From a virus: a DNA stretch of 42,189 nt. Positions 1 to 5,808 of this stretch are shown here, piece after piece (within the stretch, counting starts at the first letter, position 1; each line of letters opens with the position of its first letter). The notes under the pieces are model-generated. The model did no database searches, was not told where the DNA came from, and was given only the letters and a program-made list of their open reading frames with translations. The stretch spans positions 1-42,189 of IMG/VR virus record IMGVR_UViG_3300048027_000084, one strand, 5' to 3'. A program made the translations under genes and the position numbers.

Positions 1-2
1 AA

Positions 3-122
3 CTGACGGGTAAATGGAATCAGAAGGCAGAGCGTATCGGTCGTATGGTTCCACCATTGATGATGAAACAGATTGCTGAGTCAGTCTATGAGAACGTATT
101 GAAGGTGTACAATGAAAGATAG
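3..122 (+). CDS. C5-cytosine DNA methyltransferase, C-terminal fragment
   Basis: This is the last 39 codons of a gene cut by the left edge. The peptide contains RIGRMVPPLMMKQIAESVYE, which reads as motif X of C5-cytosine DNA methyltransferases (consensus QIGNAVPP followed by an amphipathic helix). Motif X lies at the extreme C-terminus and helps form the SAM-binding pocket. The enzyme would modify cytosine in phage DNA. The usually invariant Asn of the Gly-Asn pair is Arg here (codon at 42-44). In the engineered CpG enzyme M.MpeI, an Asn-to-Lys change (N374K), which I place at this same position, allows use of carboxy-SAM. The gene overlaps the next one, a CmoA-like carboxy-SAM synthase, by 11 bases, so the two are probably translated together. 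The catalytic PCQ and ENV motifs are outside the window, so family assignment rests on motif X and context. Confidence 0.72.
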   Translation: MTGKWNQKAERIGRMVPPLMMKQIAESVYENVLKVYNER

Positions 123-834
123 AGAGAATTACCACAAACCAGATTTTAGTTTCGCCCACCGTGAGGAAGGATTCGATAATCACATCGAAAACTCGATTCG
201 TGGTTACAATAATCTACATTCAGATATTGTCAGATTGTCGGAATACTTCGTCGAGGATCTAACCGACGTTGTCGACATCGGTTGTTCGACGGGTAAGACT
301 ATCTACGAAATGATGAAACAGAACAATCGATTCGCACCTCTAGCACATTACTCTGGTATTGAGTACGCATCCGGATTTGTTGATGATATGAATGCTCGTC
401 ACAAGCAGATTGATAATGAGGGTCTGGGTGATGTAGACTTTCATAACATGGACGTGCGTAATGCATCATTCGCGAATTGTTCTCTTATTACTTCTCTGTT
501 CACTCTACAGTTCATGCCGCCGCGTTCACGACGTGACTTAGTAAAGAAAATCTATCACGGTCTGAACTCAGGTGGCGCATTCATATTTGCAGAGAAAACT
601 ATGGCGAGAGATGCTCGTCTTCAGGAAATCATGACATTCCAATTCTATGATCACAAGTCTAAGAACTTCGATGCTGATGACTTGTTATCAAAAGAACGAG
701 AGCTACGTTCAATGATGAAGTGTTCAACTTGGAATGAACTGCACTCACTCTGTATGACTGCTGGGTTCTGTTCTACCAAGATTCAACCCTTCTGGCAGAA
801 CCATCTTTTCGTAGGTGCTATTGCTATCAAATAA
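112..834 (+). CDS. CmoA-like carboxy-SAM synthase
   Basis: A 240-residue class I SAM-dependent enzyme close in length and sequence to E. coli CmoA (247 aa), which converts SAM plus prephenate to carboxy-SAM. Visible matches along its length are FDNHIENSIRGYNNL (residues 21-35), the SAM loop DIGCSTG (55-61), FTLQF (130-134), KKIYHGLNSGGAFIFAEK (145-162) and the C-terminal AGF...GAIAIK. By eye, Arg196 in LSKER lines up with CmoA Arg199, which contacts the carboxylate. In bacteria carboxy-SAM feeds CmoB for tRNA wobble-uridine modification; no CmoB is visible here. The partner is instead the overlapping C5-cytosine methyltransferase, so I infer that it supplies carboxy-SAM for DNA modification. 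A plain methyltransferase descended from CmoA is the alternative. Confidence 0.85.
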   Translation: MKDRENYHKPDFSFAHREEGFDNHIENSIRGYNNLHSDIVRLSEYFVEDLTDVVDIGCSTGKTIYEMMKQNNRFAPLAHYSGIEYASGFVDDMNARHKQIDNEGLGDVDFHNMDVRNASFANCSLITSLFTLQFMPPRSRRDLVKKIYHGLNSGGAFIFAEKTMARDARLQEIMTFQFYDHKSKNFDADDLLSKERELRSMMKCSTWNELHSLCMTAGFCSTKIQPFWQNHLFVGAIAIK

Positions 835-922
835 TACGACAAAAACAATTTAACTATTTTCTAAATGAGGGCCCGTGCGATATGCCAGTGTTCTCATAAC
901 CCATAACCAAAGGTAATATAAT

Positions 923-1447
923 ATGAAAGTATCAACACAGCAAGAAACACCCGTATTAAATCTAGAAACCATGCAGTGGGTGGTGGCGAGATCAAGTGCC
1001 GCTTCACTAACTGCTGGTGGACGAGGATCTAAAGCAGGTAGGGAATTTGAAGATCGTTTCGAAGACGTGTTAAAATCTCATCTCATCCCTTATGAAAAGC
1101 AACCTCGATACACCGACTATAAAGGTAACTCTAATAGAAAGGGTGACTTCAGAGTCGCATTAGACGATACTCCTTACTGGCTTGAACTCAAGCAGTTAAG
1201 TGATTTCGGTTCCCACACCGACAAGTTAGACCATCATTTCTGTAACGCTGAAGCAGGTTGTTATGGAGACCATGTTATTATCTTAATCGATCATCATAAT
1301 CTATTATCGCTAGGTATTAAAGGTCGTCGTAAGTTAACAAATATACAAGTTGATGCCGATAAGTGGATCGAGAGATGTGCAAAGAAAGGTATCATTTTGA
1401 GATATATGCATATTGAAGATTTCATCGATATGCTCGACGAACTGTAA
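923..1447 (+). CDS. PD-(D/E)XK nuclease-like protein
   Basis: A 174-residue protein with the spacing of a PD-(D/E)XK nuclease core: an upstream acidic helix (REFEDRFEDVL, residues 40-50), Asp75 in KGDFRV and the E-L-K triad at 88-90 (YWLELKQL). Such folds cut DNA with divalent metal and include restriction enzymes, Holliday-junction resolvases and phage nucleases. I do not recognise the exact family. The start has an AAAGG-like ribosome site upstream. It follows the C5-methyltransferase and CmoA-like genes after 88 non-coding bases, so it could be a nuclease that spares the modified phage DNA and degrades host or rival DNA. That role is inference; a recombination nuclease is equally possible. 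Confidence 0.6.
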   Translation: MKVSTQQETPVLNLETMQWVVARSSAASLTAGGRGSKAGREFEDRFEDVLKSHLIPYEKQPRYTDYKGNSNRKGDFRVALDDTPYWLELKQLSDFGSHTDKLDHHFCNAEAGCYGDHVIILIDHHNLLSLGIKGRRKLTNIQVDADKWIERCAKKGIILRYMHIEDFIDMLDEL

Positions 1448-1478
1448 GTATTACCAAAAAATAATTTAGCATAATGCC

Positions 1479-1519
1479 TTGACATGTTGTAGAAACATGT
1501 GGTACAATAGCTACATAAA
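1479..1519 (+). promoter_or_regulatory. early sigma70-type promoter with AGCTACATAAA extension
   Basis: TTGACA (1479-1484), an 18-base spacer and TACAAT (1503-1508), followed by the AGCTACATAAA element found after five early -10 boxes. It lies just upstream of the small gene starting at 1541. Confidence 0.85.
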
Positions 1520-1540
1520 GTCGAGTTGAAAGAGGTTTTT

Positions 1541-1729
1541 ATGGGTTATCGAGTTTTAAACATCACTCCAGAGTTTCGCGCTCAGTACGTTGAACGTGAA
1601 GGTCTTGAGGGTCCATTCTTTTATGATGGTCAACGTGCTTTGTATTATGATGCACGTGAAGGTGCCTATCTTAATCCTACTACCGACATGTATTTAACTT
1701 ACGATGAGTATCAAGAGGAGTATGCGTAA
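1541..1729 (+). CDS. small early protein of unknown function (62 aa)
   Basis: I chose the ATG with AAGAGG seven bases upstream; a TTG fifteen bases earlier lies in the promoter leader and would swallow the ribosome site. The product is acidic and tyrosine-rich (MGYRVLNITPEF..., ending YDEYQEEYA), with no motif I recognise. Its first 16 coding bases are identical to those of the metallopeptidase-like gene at 3825 (both encode MGYRV), hinting at a shared early-gene start module. It is the first gene behind the promoter at 1479 and overlaps the next small gene by one base (TAATG), so the two are probably translationally coupled. Confidence 0.75.
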   Translation: MGYRVLNITPEFRAQYVEREGLEGPFFYDGQRALYYDAREGAYLNPTTDMYLTYDEYQEEYA

Positions 1730-1836
1730 TGAGTCAGTTAACTGAGTTTGTTTTTGGTCAAGTTGTGATTTGGGGTTTCATTTATTCTGGAATGATGCTC
1801 GCGGCTGGTCACCCAGTCGAACCCTACGTCTACTAA
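1729..1836 (+). CDS. 35-residue predicted membrane peptide
   Basis: The start codon overlaps the stop of the preceding gene as TAATG. The product begins MSQLTEFVFGQVVIWGF and has one hydrophobic stretch, about residues 7-26, long enough to cross a membrane, then a short polar tail ending VEPYVY. AGGAG upstream (1716-1720) suits this start. The stop runs straight into the AAGGAG ribosome site of the next gene, which fits a compact early operon. Its function is unknown, and coding status rests on coupling, frame and hydrophobicity. Confidence 0.6.
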   Translation: MSQLTEFVFGQVVIWGFIYSGMMLAAGHPVEPYVY

Positions 1837-1846
1837 GGAGTATATT

Positions 1847-2308
1847 ATGAGCGCTACGTTTAAACGAATTTTTGCAGAGTTGGTACCTAACGAAGGCAAG
1901 TGTGACACTGTCGCTGGTGAGATGATCCGCGCGGCTGGTCGTCTGCAATATGATTTCTATAACAACGGTATGGGTAACAATACGTCCGGTGCCCTAAAGT
2001 TCCTACGCGAGAAAAGCGCGATCGATAAGGAGTTGTTTGAGTACGTCCTACCCTACACGACGGGTCGACTCTATGAAGGTAAGTATGAGAACGACCTGTT
2101 CCATGTTGCCATCGATCGCATCGTGGAGATGACCACTAAGATGGTGACCTTCAATCCTCAGTTGATGGTAATGGAGAACATTGAGGATATGTTCGACTAC
2201 TCTGAAGATGATCTCGATGAGACATGCCAAGAGTGTTCGGGATATGGATACGATGACTACGAAGATGAAGACTGTTATATGTGTGACGGTACTGGATTCG
2301 CCAGTTAA
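1847..2308 (+). CDS. early protein with DnaJ-type CxxCxGxG zinc-finger tail
   Basis: A 153-residue protein with a strong AAGGAG ribosome site. Residues 1-115 look helical and match nothing I know. The C-terminus carries an acidic stretch and two CxxCxGxG-type motifs, CQECSGYG (127-134) and CYMCDGTG (143-150). This is the half-site pair that binds one zinc ion in DnaJ cysteine-rich domains. Proteins with such a tail are common in large phages and are thought to mediate protein contacts. It is last in the transcription unit begun at 1479, and a terminator-like structure follows. Confidence 0.75.
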   Translation: MSATFKRIFAELVPNEGKCDTVAGEMIRAAGRLQYDFYNNGMGNNTSGALKFLREKSAIDKELFEYVLPYTTGRLYEGKYENDLFHVAIDRIVEMTTKMVTFNPQLMVMENIEDMFDYSEDDLDETCQECSGYGYDDYEDEDCYMCDGTGFAS

Positions 2309-2310
2309 TA

Positions 2311-2378
2311 GTTTGGAGGGGAGTTGGTCTTTCGAAGATTCCGACTGATAGGTACGTGGACGACTCCTCTATTTTTTT
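2311..2378 (+). terminator. probable rho-independent terminator
   Basis: A GC-rich arm around GAGGGGAGT (2316-2324) can pair with ACTCCTC (2363-2369), followed by seven T residues (2372-2378). Inside it lies a second imperfect hairpin, AGTTGG...CCGACT, which shares bases with the outer stem, so alternative folds are possible. The loop is longer than usual for a simple terminator. It would end the first early operon before the next promoter. Confidence 0.5.
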
Positions 2379-2453
2379 CGTCCCTTATACGAAAAAGTTA
2401 TATCCTTATGCCAAAAAGTTCTAAAAATAAGCCATTTATTTTGGCTAAAGCCC

Positions 2454-2493
2454 TTGCGTTTTATCTCTTAATATGCTATAATAGCTACATAAA
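2454..2493 (+). promoter_or_regulatory. early sigma70-type promoter with AGCTACATAAA extension
   Basis: TTGCGT (2454-2459), a 17-base spacer and TATAAT (2477-2482), then AGCTACATAAA. A short inverted repeat (AGCCA...TGGCT) lies immediately upstream. It drives the four-gene run from 2515 to 3556. Confidence 0.85.
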
Positions 2494-2514
2494 TTAATGA
2501 ATAGAGAGTTGATT

Positions 2515-2769
2515 ATGACTAATGAGAACTGGACAGACAACACAGAAACCAACGAAGACGCTACCTTCCTAACACAGGAAGAGTACGATGTCGCCATGAA
2601 AGTTATCCCAGTAGACATCAAAGACGTTAAAACTTTCCGTACCGGTTTCGAACTGGTTGAGTATGAGGCGGGTACCGATCCTTTAGATGGTTTCTGTATC
2701 CTAGGTTTCGATGAGATCGGAATGTTTTGTAAGAATCCTCGTTATGCATTTATTGGAGGTGCCGCATGA
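2515..2769 (+). CDS. small acidic early protein of unknown function (84 aa)
   Basis: The ATG at 2515 is preceded by GAGAG at a normal distance. An in-frame ATG at 2497 lies in the shared promoter leader and would contain the ribosome site, so I rejected it. The product is acidic and begins MTNENWTDNTETNEDA, with no motif or membrane segment that I recognise. Its stop overlaps the next start as ATGA. First gene of the second early operon. Confidence 0.7.
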   Translation: MTNENWTDNTETNEDATFLTQEEYDVAMKVIPVDIKDVKTFRTGFELVEYEAGTDPLDGFCILGFDEIGMFCKNPRYAFIGGAA

Positions 2770-2978
2770 ATTTAATCGGTCAGAAAGTCGAAGGTAACTG
2801 GGGTGCCATGTACCCCATCGCACACGGTCTAATCGATCGTCAAGTTGGTCGCGACAGTGTCGAAATAAAATGGGAAGACGGTTACCGTGAAGAGGTTCGA
2901 GTTGATGATATTCATGAGCTTGGATACCGTAGTCCTAACGGTTCACCCATTGGTATATTTTTTGGAGAAGTAGCATGA
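2766..2978 (+). CDS. small early protein of unknown function (70 aa)
   Basis: Starts in a four-base ATGA overlap with the upstream gene. The sequence alternates charged and hydrophobic residues (VEIKWEDGYREEVRVDDIHEL, about residues 32-52), a pattern typical of a small beta-barrel such as an SH3- or Tudor-like fold. I can assign no family or role. The stop overlaps the next start. Confidence 0.7.
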   Translation: MNLIGQKVEGNWGAMYPIAHGLIDRQVGRDSVEIKWEDGYREEVRVDDIHELGYRSPNGSPIGIFFGEVA

Positions 2979-3196
2979 TAGATTATATTTCTTGTACTGA
3001 AGACGGCTCTGAGATTCGTCTTTACGATGAACACGAGATGCGCCCTGTGTGCGAATCGAACAACGTTGCTGAGTTGGTCAATGCATATTTGAAGTATGGT
3101 ATTGCTCCTCAAGTGATGGGTTCCTCAGATTGGTTCGAGGCACCGTTTGCGTCTGCTCGCGAGTACACCATGAAGAAAGTCTACAAACTAATCTAG
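2975..3196 (+). CDS. small early protein of unknown function (73 aa)
   Basis: Overlaps the upstream stop (ATGATAG) with GGAGAAG just upstream, so it is probably coupled. It begins MIDYISCTEDGSEIRLYDEH, mixed beta/alpha in character, and ends basic (MKKVYKLI). No known motif. It is third of four genes behind the promoter at 2454. Confidence 0.7.
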   Translation: MIDYISCTEDGSEIRLYDEHEMRPVCESNNVAELVNAYLKYGIAPQVMGSSDWFEAPFASAREYTMKKVYKLI

Positions 3197-3205
3197 GGAG
3201 AGACA

Positions 3206-3556
3206 ATGCCTAAGATCGTTAAACTGAATTATGACCGAAAGGTCCGGTACCTTTACGACAAGGACACCGAAGAGTGCAACCGACTCGCTAATGAAATCAT
3301 GGACCACTACGGTCAGTTCTTAGAAACTCCACACGGGTGGTGGATGGAAGATATCACTCGTTTCCAAAAGGAGTTGAGAAACTGCGGTCTTTCTGTGAAT
3401 GAGTTCCTTCGAAAAGAATTTGTGATGCCGAAGAAAACTGCGGTCAAACCCAAAAGGAAGCCGCGTAAAACTGTCGCAGCCAAAAAACCTGCCGTGACCA
3501 AAAAGAAAACTCCGGTCAAGAAAAAGACGCCTTCTAAGAGAAAAAAGGTCACATAG
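3206..3556 (+). CDS. early protein with histone-H1-like basic tail
   Basis: A 116-residue protein with a GGGAGAG ribosome site. Residues 1-72 form an ordinary mixed domain (including GWWMEDITRFQKEL). Residues 75-116 are almost entirely Lys, Arg, Pro, Ala, Thr and Val in short PKKTAVKPKRK- and KKKTPVKKK-type repeats. Such tails occur in histone H1, AlgP-like proteins and some nucleoid proteins and bind DNA or RNA non-specifically. An early phage protein like this could coat host or phage DNA or inhibit host transcription; which one cannot be told here. It is last in its operon, immediately before the next promoter. Confidence 0.75.
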   Translation: MPKIVKLNYDRKVRYLYDKDTEECNRLANEIMDHYGQFLETPHGWWMEDITRFQKELRNCGLSVNEFLRKEFVMPKKTAVKPKRKPRKTVAAKKPAVTKKKTPVKKKTPSKRKKVT

Positions 3557-3560
3557 GCCC

Positions 3561-3599
3561 TTGACTCTAATACTCACTGTGGTATAATAGCTACATAAA
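3561..3599 (+). promoter_or_regulatory. early sigma70-type promoter with AGCTACATAAA extension
   Basis: TTGACT (3561-3566), a 16-base spacer and TATAAT (3583-3588), then AGCTACATAAA. The -35 box starts four bases after the stop codon of the H1-like gene. It serves the genes at 3618-4652. Confidence 0.87.
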
Positions 3600-3617
3600 G
3601 TCAAAGAAGGAAGAGAA

Positions 3618-3812
3618 ATGAAGATCAGATGCATTGGATTAACGATTACCACTAATCAAGAGATAGTTAGAGACTTCGAAATCTTAACGTCTAATGAAGA
3701 TGAGATGGTGACTACATGTGGCCACGTTATAGACATGTGGTCGGGTGATAAAAGTGTAACTTCCTCGAAGGGAAGACGCATAATGCACACAATGTCCTTT
3801 GATATAATTTAG
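3618..3812 (+). CDS. small early protein of unknown function (64 aa)
   Basis: The first gene behind the promoter at 3561, with an AAGGAAGAG ribosome site. The product, MKIRCIGLTITTNQEIV..., looks like a small beta-rich domain and holds two cysteines. I recognise no family. It is followed after 12 bases, including an AGAGAGAG ribosome site, by the metallopeptidase-like gene. Confidence 0.65.
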   Translation: MKIRCIGLTITTNQEIVRDFEILTSNEDEMVTTCGHVIDMWSGDKSVTSSKGRRIMHTMSFDII

Positions 3813-3824
3813 AGAGAGAGATTT

Positions 3825-4451
3825 ATGGGTTATCGAGTTTGGAATGAAAAATACCGTCACTACTACAGTGATGCTATCAAAGTGATGGATGAAGAAATCG
3901 CATACAAGTATTATCAGTATGCAGTTCGAAAGAATTCTCATGGATGGAAAGATTCTGAGAGGAGCAAGACTTATAATGCAGAATGGAAATTCGAAGCCAA
4001 CTACCCTCACGTAACAAAAGAACTCACATTAAAAGAGTGTCGGACGTTTGCAAAACGTGTACTAAAATCTAAATTGTGGGAGAATTTCAATCATAAAAAT
4101 GATCCAGCGATTGGACTGAGATCTGCATGTAAGACTGTCCGGATAGAAAAGATGAGATCGAACTCTTTATCCGGAGTCTGCTATAGGGAACTAATTCGAT
4201 TGAGTGAGAGTGGCATGAACAAGTACGTTGTCTTACATGAACTCGCACATGCTGCTGGATTTAGTAAACATGATTACCGATTCCGTGAGTGCCTGATTCG
4301 ATTGGTCTCAAGATTTCTAGGCCGCGAGGAAGCTAAGGCGTTGAAGAAATGTTTCCGTGAAAAAAAGTTACGAGTTTCCAGACCTATCATCAAATCACCT
4401 GAAGCATGGTTGAAAGCTTGTCAACGTGCTCCTATAAAAATTGTCGCATAA
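3825..4451 (+). CDS. HExxH zinc metallopeptidase-like protein
   Basis: A 208-residue protein with HELAHAAGFSKHDYRF at residues 138-153. His138-Glu139 and His142 give a HExxH zinc site, and Gly145 and His149 resemble the HExxHxxGxxH/D pattern with one extra spacer residue. His149 or Asp150 may be the third ligand. SprT-like and other minimal gluzincin folds have this look; I cannot name the family. The long N-terminal part is rich in Tyr, Lys and Arg, and the C-terminus is strongly basic, suggesting nucleic-acid contact. It shares its first 16 coding bases with the gene at 1541. Possible roles are cleaving a host defence or repair protein early in infection; this is inference. Confidence 0.7.
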   Translation: MGYRVWNEKYRHYYSDAIKVMDEEIAYKYYQYAVRKNSHGWKDSERSKTYNAEWKFEANYPHVTKELTLKECRTFAKRVLKSKLWENFNHKNDPAIGLRSACKTVRIEKMRSNSLSGVCYRELIRLSESGMNKYVVLHELAHAAGFSKHDYRFRECLIRLVSRFLGREEAKALKKCFREKKLRVSRPIIKSPEAWLKACQRAPIKIVA

Positions 4452-4460
4452 GGAATTCAA

Positions 4461-4652
4461 ATGAATGAAATAATGGAAGCACACGATGAGTTAACTAAAG
4501 ATTTGGAGAGAGTCCTCTACTTAATGGAAGATGATAATTATGAAGAACTGCCTGATTATCTAAAGGAACCTCTAGTCAAGAATAGGAATCGTTTGGAGAT
4601 GTTGCTCGAAGTTCTGGAAGAAGATCCGTTATATGAAAGGATTGTTTTATAA
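4461..4652 (+). CDS. small acidic helical protein (63 aa)
   Basis: Ten bases after the metallopeptidase-like gene, with AAGGAA upstream. Almost wholly charged and leucine-rich (LTKDLERVLYLMEDDN..., LEMLLEVLEEDP), so probably a helical hairpin or short coiled coil. No known motif. It is last in the operon from 3561. Confidence 0.65.
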   Translation: MNEIMEAHDELTKDLERVLYLMEDDNYEELPDYLKEPLVKNRNRLEMLLEVLEEDPLYERIVL

Positions 4653-4673
4653 CAAATTGGTCTAAGAAAAGTG

Positions 4674-4702
4674 TTGACTTTTGTTATCAAAACATCTATA
4701 AT
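4674..4702 (+). promoter_or_regulatory. early sigma70-type promoter, lacking the shared extension
   Basis: TTGACT (4674-4679), a 17-base spacer and TATAAT (4697-4702). The bases after the -10 box are ACTTGTATTGA, not AGCTACATAAA, unlike five of the other early promoters. It drives two small membrane-protein genes. Confidence 0.85.
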
Positions 4703-4734
4703 ACTTGTATTGAAATTGAGAAGAGGAATGATTT

Positions 4735-4935
4735 ATGAAAGGTTTGTCTGAAACTGTTTTTAGTCTTGTTGCTGTATCCCTTGTCCTTGTTTATTGTACT
4801 GCTGTTATTGATATGCCCGATGTTCATGTTAGTAATATGACTGGAGAGTGTGTCAAGGTTATCAACTATGCTGAGAACGATAGCTACACGTGTGAAGTTC
4901 TTCCTACGAAATACAACCATGTGTGGGTGAAGTAA
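4735..4935 (+). CDS. small predicted exported or membrane-anchored protein (66 aa)
   Basis: GAGGAA upstream gives a good ribosome site. The N-terminus has one lysine and then a hydrophobic stretch, about residues 8-25 (FSLVAVSLVLVYCTAVI), which is either a signal peptide or a single membrane anchor. The remainder (about 40 residues) is polar and contains Cys39 and Cys53, which could form a disulfide outside the cytoplasm. No lipobox is evident. The stop overlaps the next start as TAATG. A superinfection-exclusion or envelope role is possible but unproven. Confidence 0.65.
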   Translation: MKGLSETVFSLVAVSLVLVYCTAVIDMPDVHVSNMTGECVKVINYAENDSYTCEVLPTKYNHVWVK

Positions 4936-5117
4936 TGGAACTGGTTTACGACATAATCGGTTTTGGTTTGTTTGGGTTCCTCGCTTTGCTGTTATACGTC
5001 AACCTACACATGGAAGAAGAGAAAGAACTGGGAGAGCGCATACCATTGATGTGGGAAGAGGGTGGTTGGTTAAGAACTTTTTGGAATACCCTTATATCAA
5101 ATCGGTCTAAGAAATAG
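4935..5117 (+). CDS. small single-pass membrane protein (60 aa)
   Basis: Start chosen at the ATG overlapping the previous stop (TAATG); a GTG twelve bases upstream is the alternative. Residues 6-27 (DIIGFGLFGFLALLLYVNLHME) form a clear membrane segment, followed by an acidic then basic cytoplasmic-looking tail ending NRSKK. Together with the preceding gene it forms a two-gene membrane-protein operon. Function unknown. Confidence 0.65.
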   Translation: MELVYDIIGFGLFGFLALLLYVNLHMEEEKELGERIPLMWEEGGWLRTFWNTLISNRSKK

Positions 5118-5128
5118 CTAAAAAAGTG

Positions 5129-5167
5129 TTGACTATTATTCAGAATTTGGTATAATAGCTACATAAA
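5129..5167 (+). promoter_or_regulatory. early sigma70-type promoter with AGCTACATAAA extension
   Basis: TTGACT (5129-5134), a 16-base spacer and TATAAT (5151-5156), then AGCTACATAAATTAATGAGAG. The leader is nearly identical to that at 2477. Confidence 0.87.
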
Positions 5168-5188
5168 TTAATGAGAGAGAAATTTGTT

Positions 5189-5572
5189 ATGGCATATGTA
5201 AGTCAAGAAGATAAAAAGAAATTAACCCCCGCGATCAAAGCGGTCCTCAAGAAGTACAACATGAAAGGCACTCTTGCCATTCGTCATCACAGCATTTTGG
5301 TGTGTAACATTAAGAGTGGTGCTCTCGATATCATCGGAGCGTTACCTGTCAGTGAGTACGGTCCTCGTGACTACGTTCAGGTCAATCCGTACTGGATTGC
5401 TGAAAACTACGACAACGAAGAAGTTGTTGCGTTCTTAACTGAGTTAAAGGCTGCTATGGAAGGGCCTGACTTCTTCTGTGAAGACGACAGCGCGACTGAC
5501 TACTTCTTCAGAAGTCACTACATCGACATCAACGTCGGGCAGTTCAACAAACCTTATCAGTTGGTGGCATAA
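5189..5572 (+). CDS. conserved phage protein of unknown function (127 aa)
   Basis: I chose the second ATG; the first, at 5171, lies in the shared promoter leader and contains the AGAGAGA ribosome site. The product (MAYVSQEDKKKLTPAIKAVL..., then RHHSILVCNIKSGALDIIGA, YVQVNPYWI, and near the end YIDINVGQFNKPYQ) matches in my memory a family widely scattered in phages and mobile elements with no known function. The conserved ends and the near-complete family length suggest an intact gene. It lies directly behind a strong early promoter. Confidence 0.78.
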   Translation: MAYVSQEDKKKLTPAIKAVLKKYNMKGTLAIRHHSILVCNIKSGALDIIGALPVSEYGPRDYVQVNPYWIAENYDNEEVVAFLTELKAAMEGPDFFCEDDSATDYFFRSHYIDINVGQFNKPYQLVA

Positions 5573-5573
5573 T

Positions 5574-5735
5574 ATGACTTTTAGACGTTGGTGTAATCTA
5601 ATGTGGTTCGAGCACTGTGATGAGGTTGAACTCTACACAGGTAAACGTCCAGACTACAAGGCAAAGGATTACTTTGCAAAATACAAGTGGTTCCTGAAAC
5701 GTGAATATTTACATGCAATTGCTAAAAAAAATTAA
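5574..5735 (+). CDS. small basic aromatic-rich protein (53 aa)
   Basis: Starts one base after the upstream stop (TAATATG), so it is probably translated by coupling. The product is rich in Trp, Tyr, Phe, Lys and Arg (MTFRRWCNLMWFEHCDEVEL...) with two cysteines. No family recognised. It is the last gene before the promoter at 5745. Confidence 0.6.
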   Translation: MTFRRWCNLMWFEHCDEVELYTGKRPDYKAKDYFAKYKWFLKREYLHAIAKKN

Positions 5736-5744
5736 GCAAAGCCC

Positions 5745-5784
5745 TTGACAAACGTTTCAAAAACAGGTACAATGGCTACATAAA
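5745..5784 (+). promoter_or_regulatory. early sigma70-type promoter with GGCTACATAAA extension
   Basis: TTGACA (5745-5750), a 17-base spacer and TACAAT (5768-5773), followed by GGCTACATAAA, one base different from the other four copies. Confidence 0.87.
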
Positions 5785-5808
5785 CTAATGAAGAGAGAGA
5801 TTTAAATT

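Noticed and set aside
864-905. A 13-codon frame (MRARAICQCSHNP) and a GGGCCC palindrome between the CmoA-like and nuclease genes.
   Set aside because: Too short, no ribosome site and no T run; nothing supports a gene or terminator in this gap.
1294-3652. Several - strand open frames of 60-110 codons across the early region.
   Set aside because: They lie opposite well-supported, coupled + strand genes and have no promoters or family motifs.
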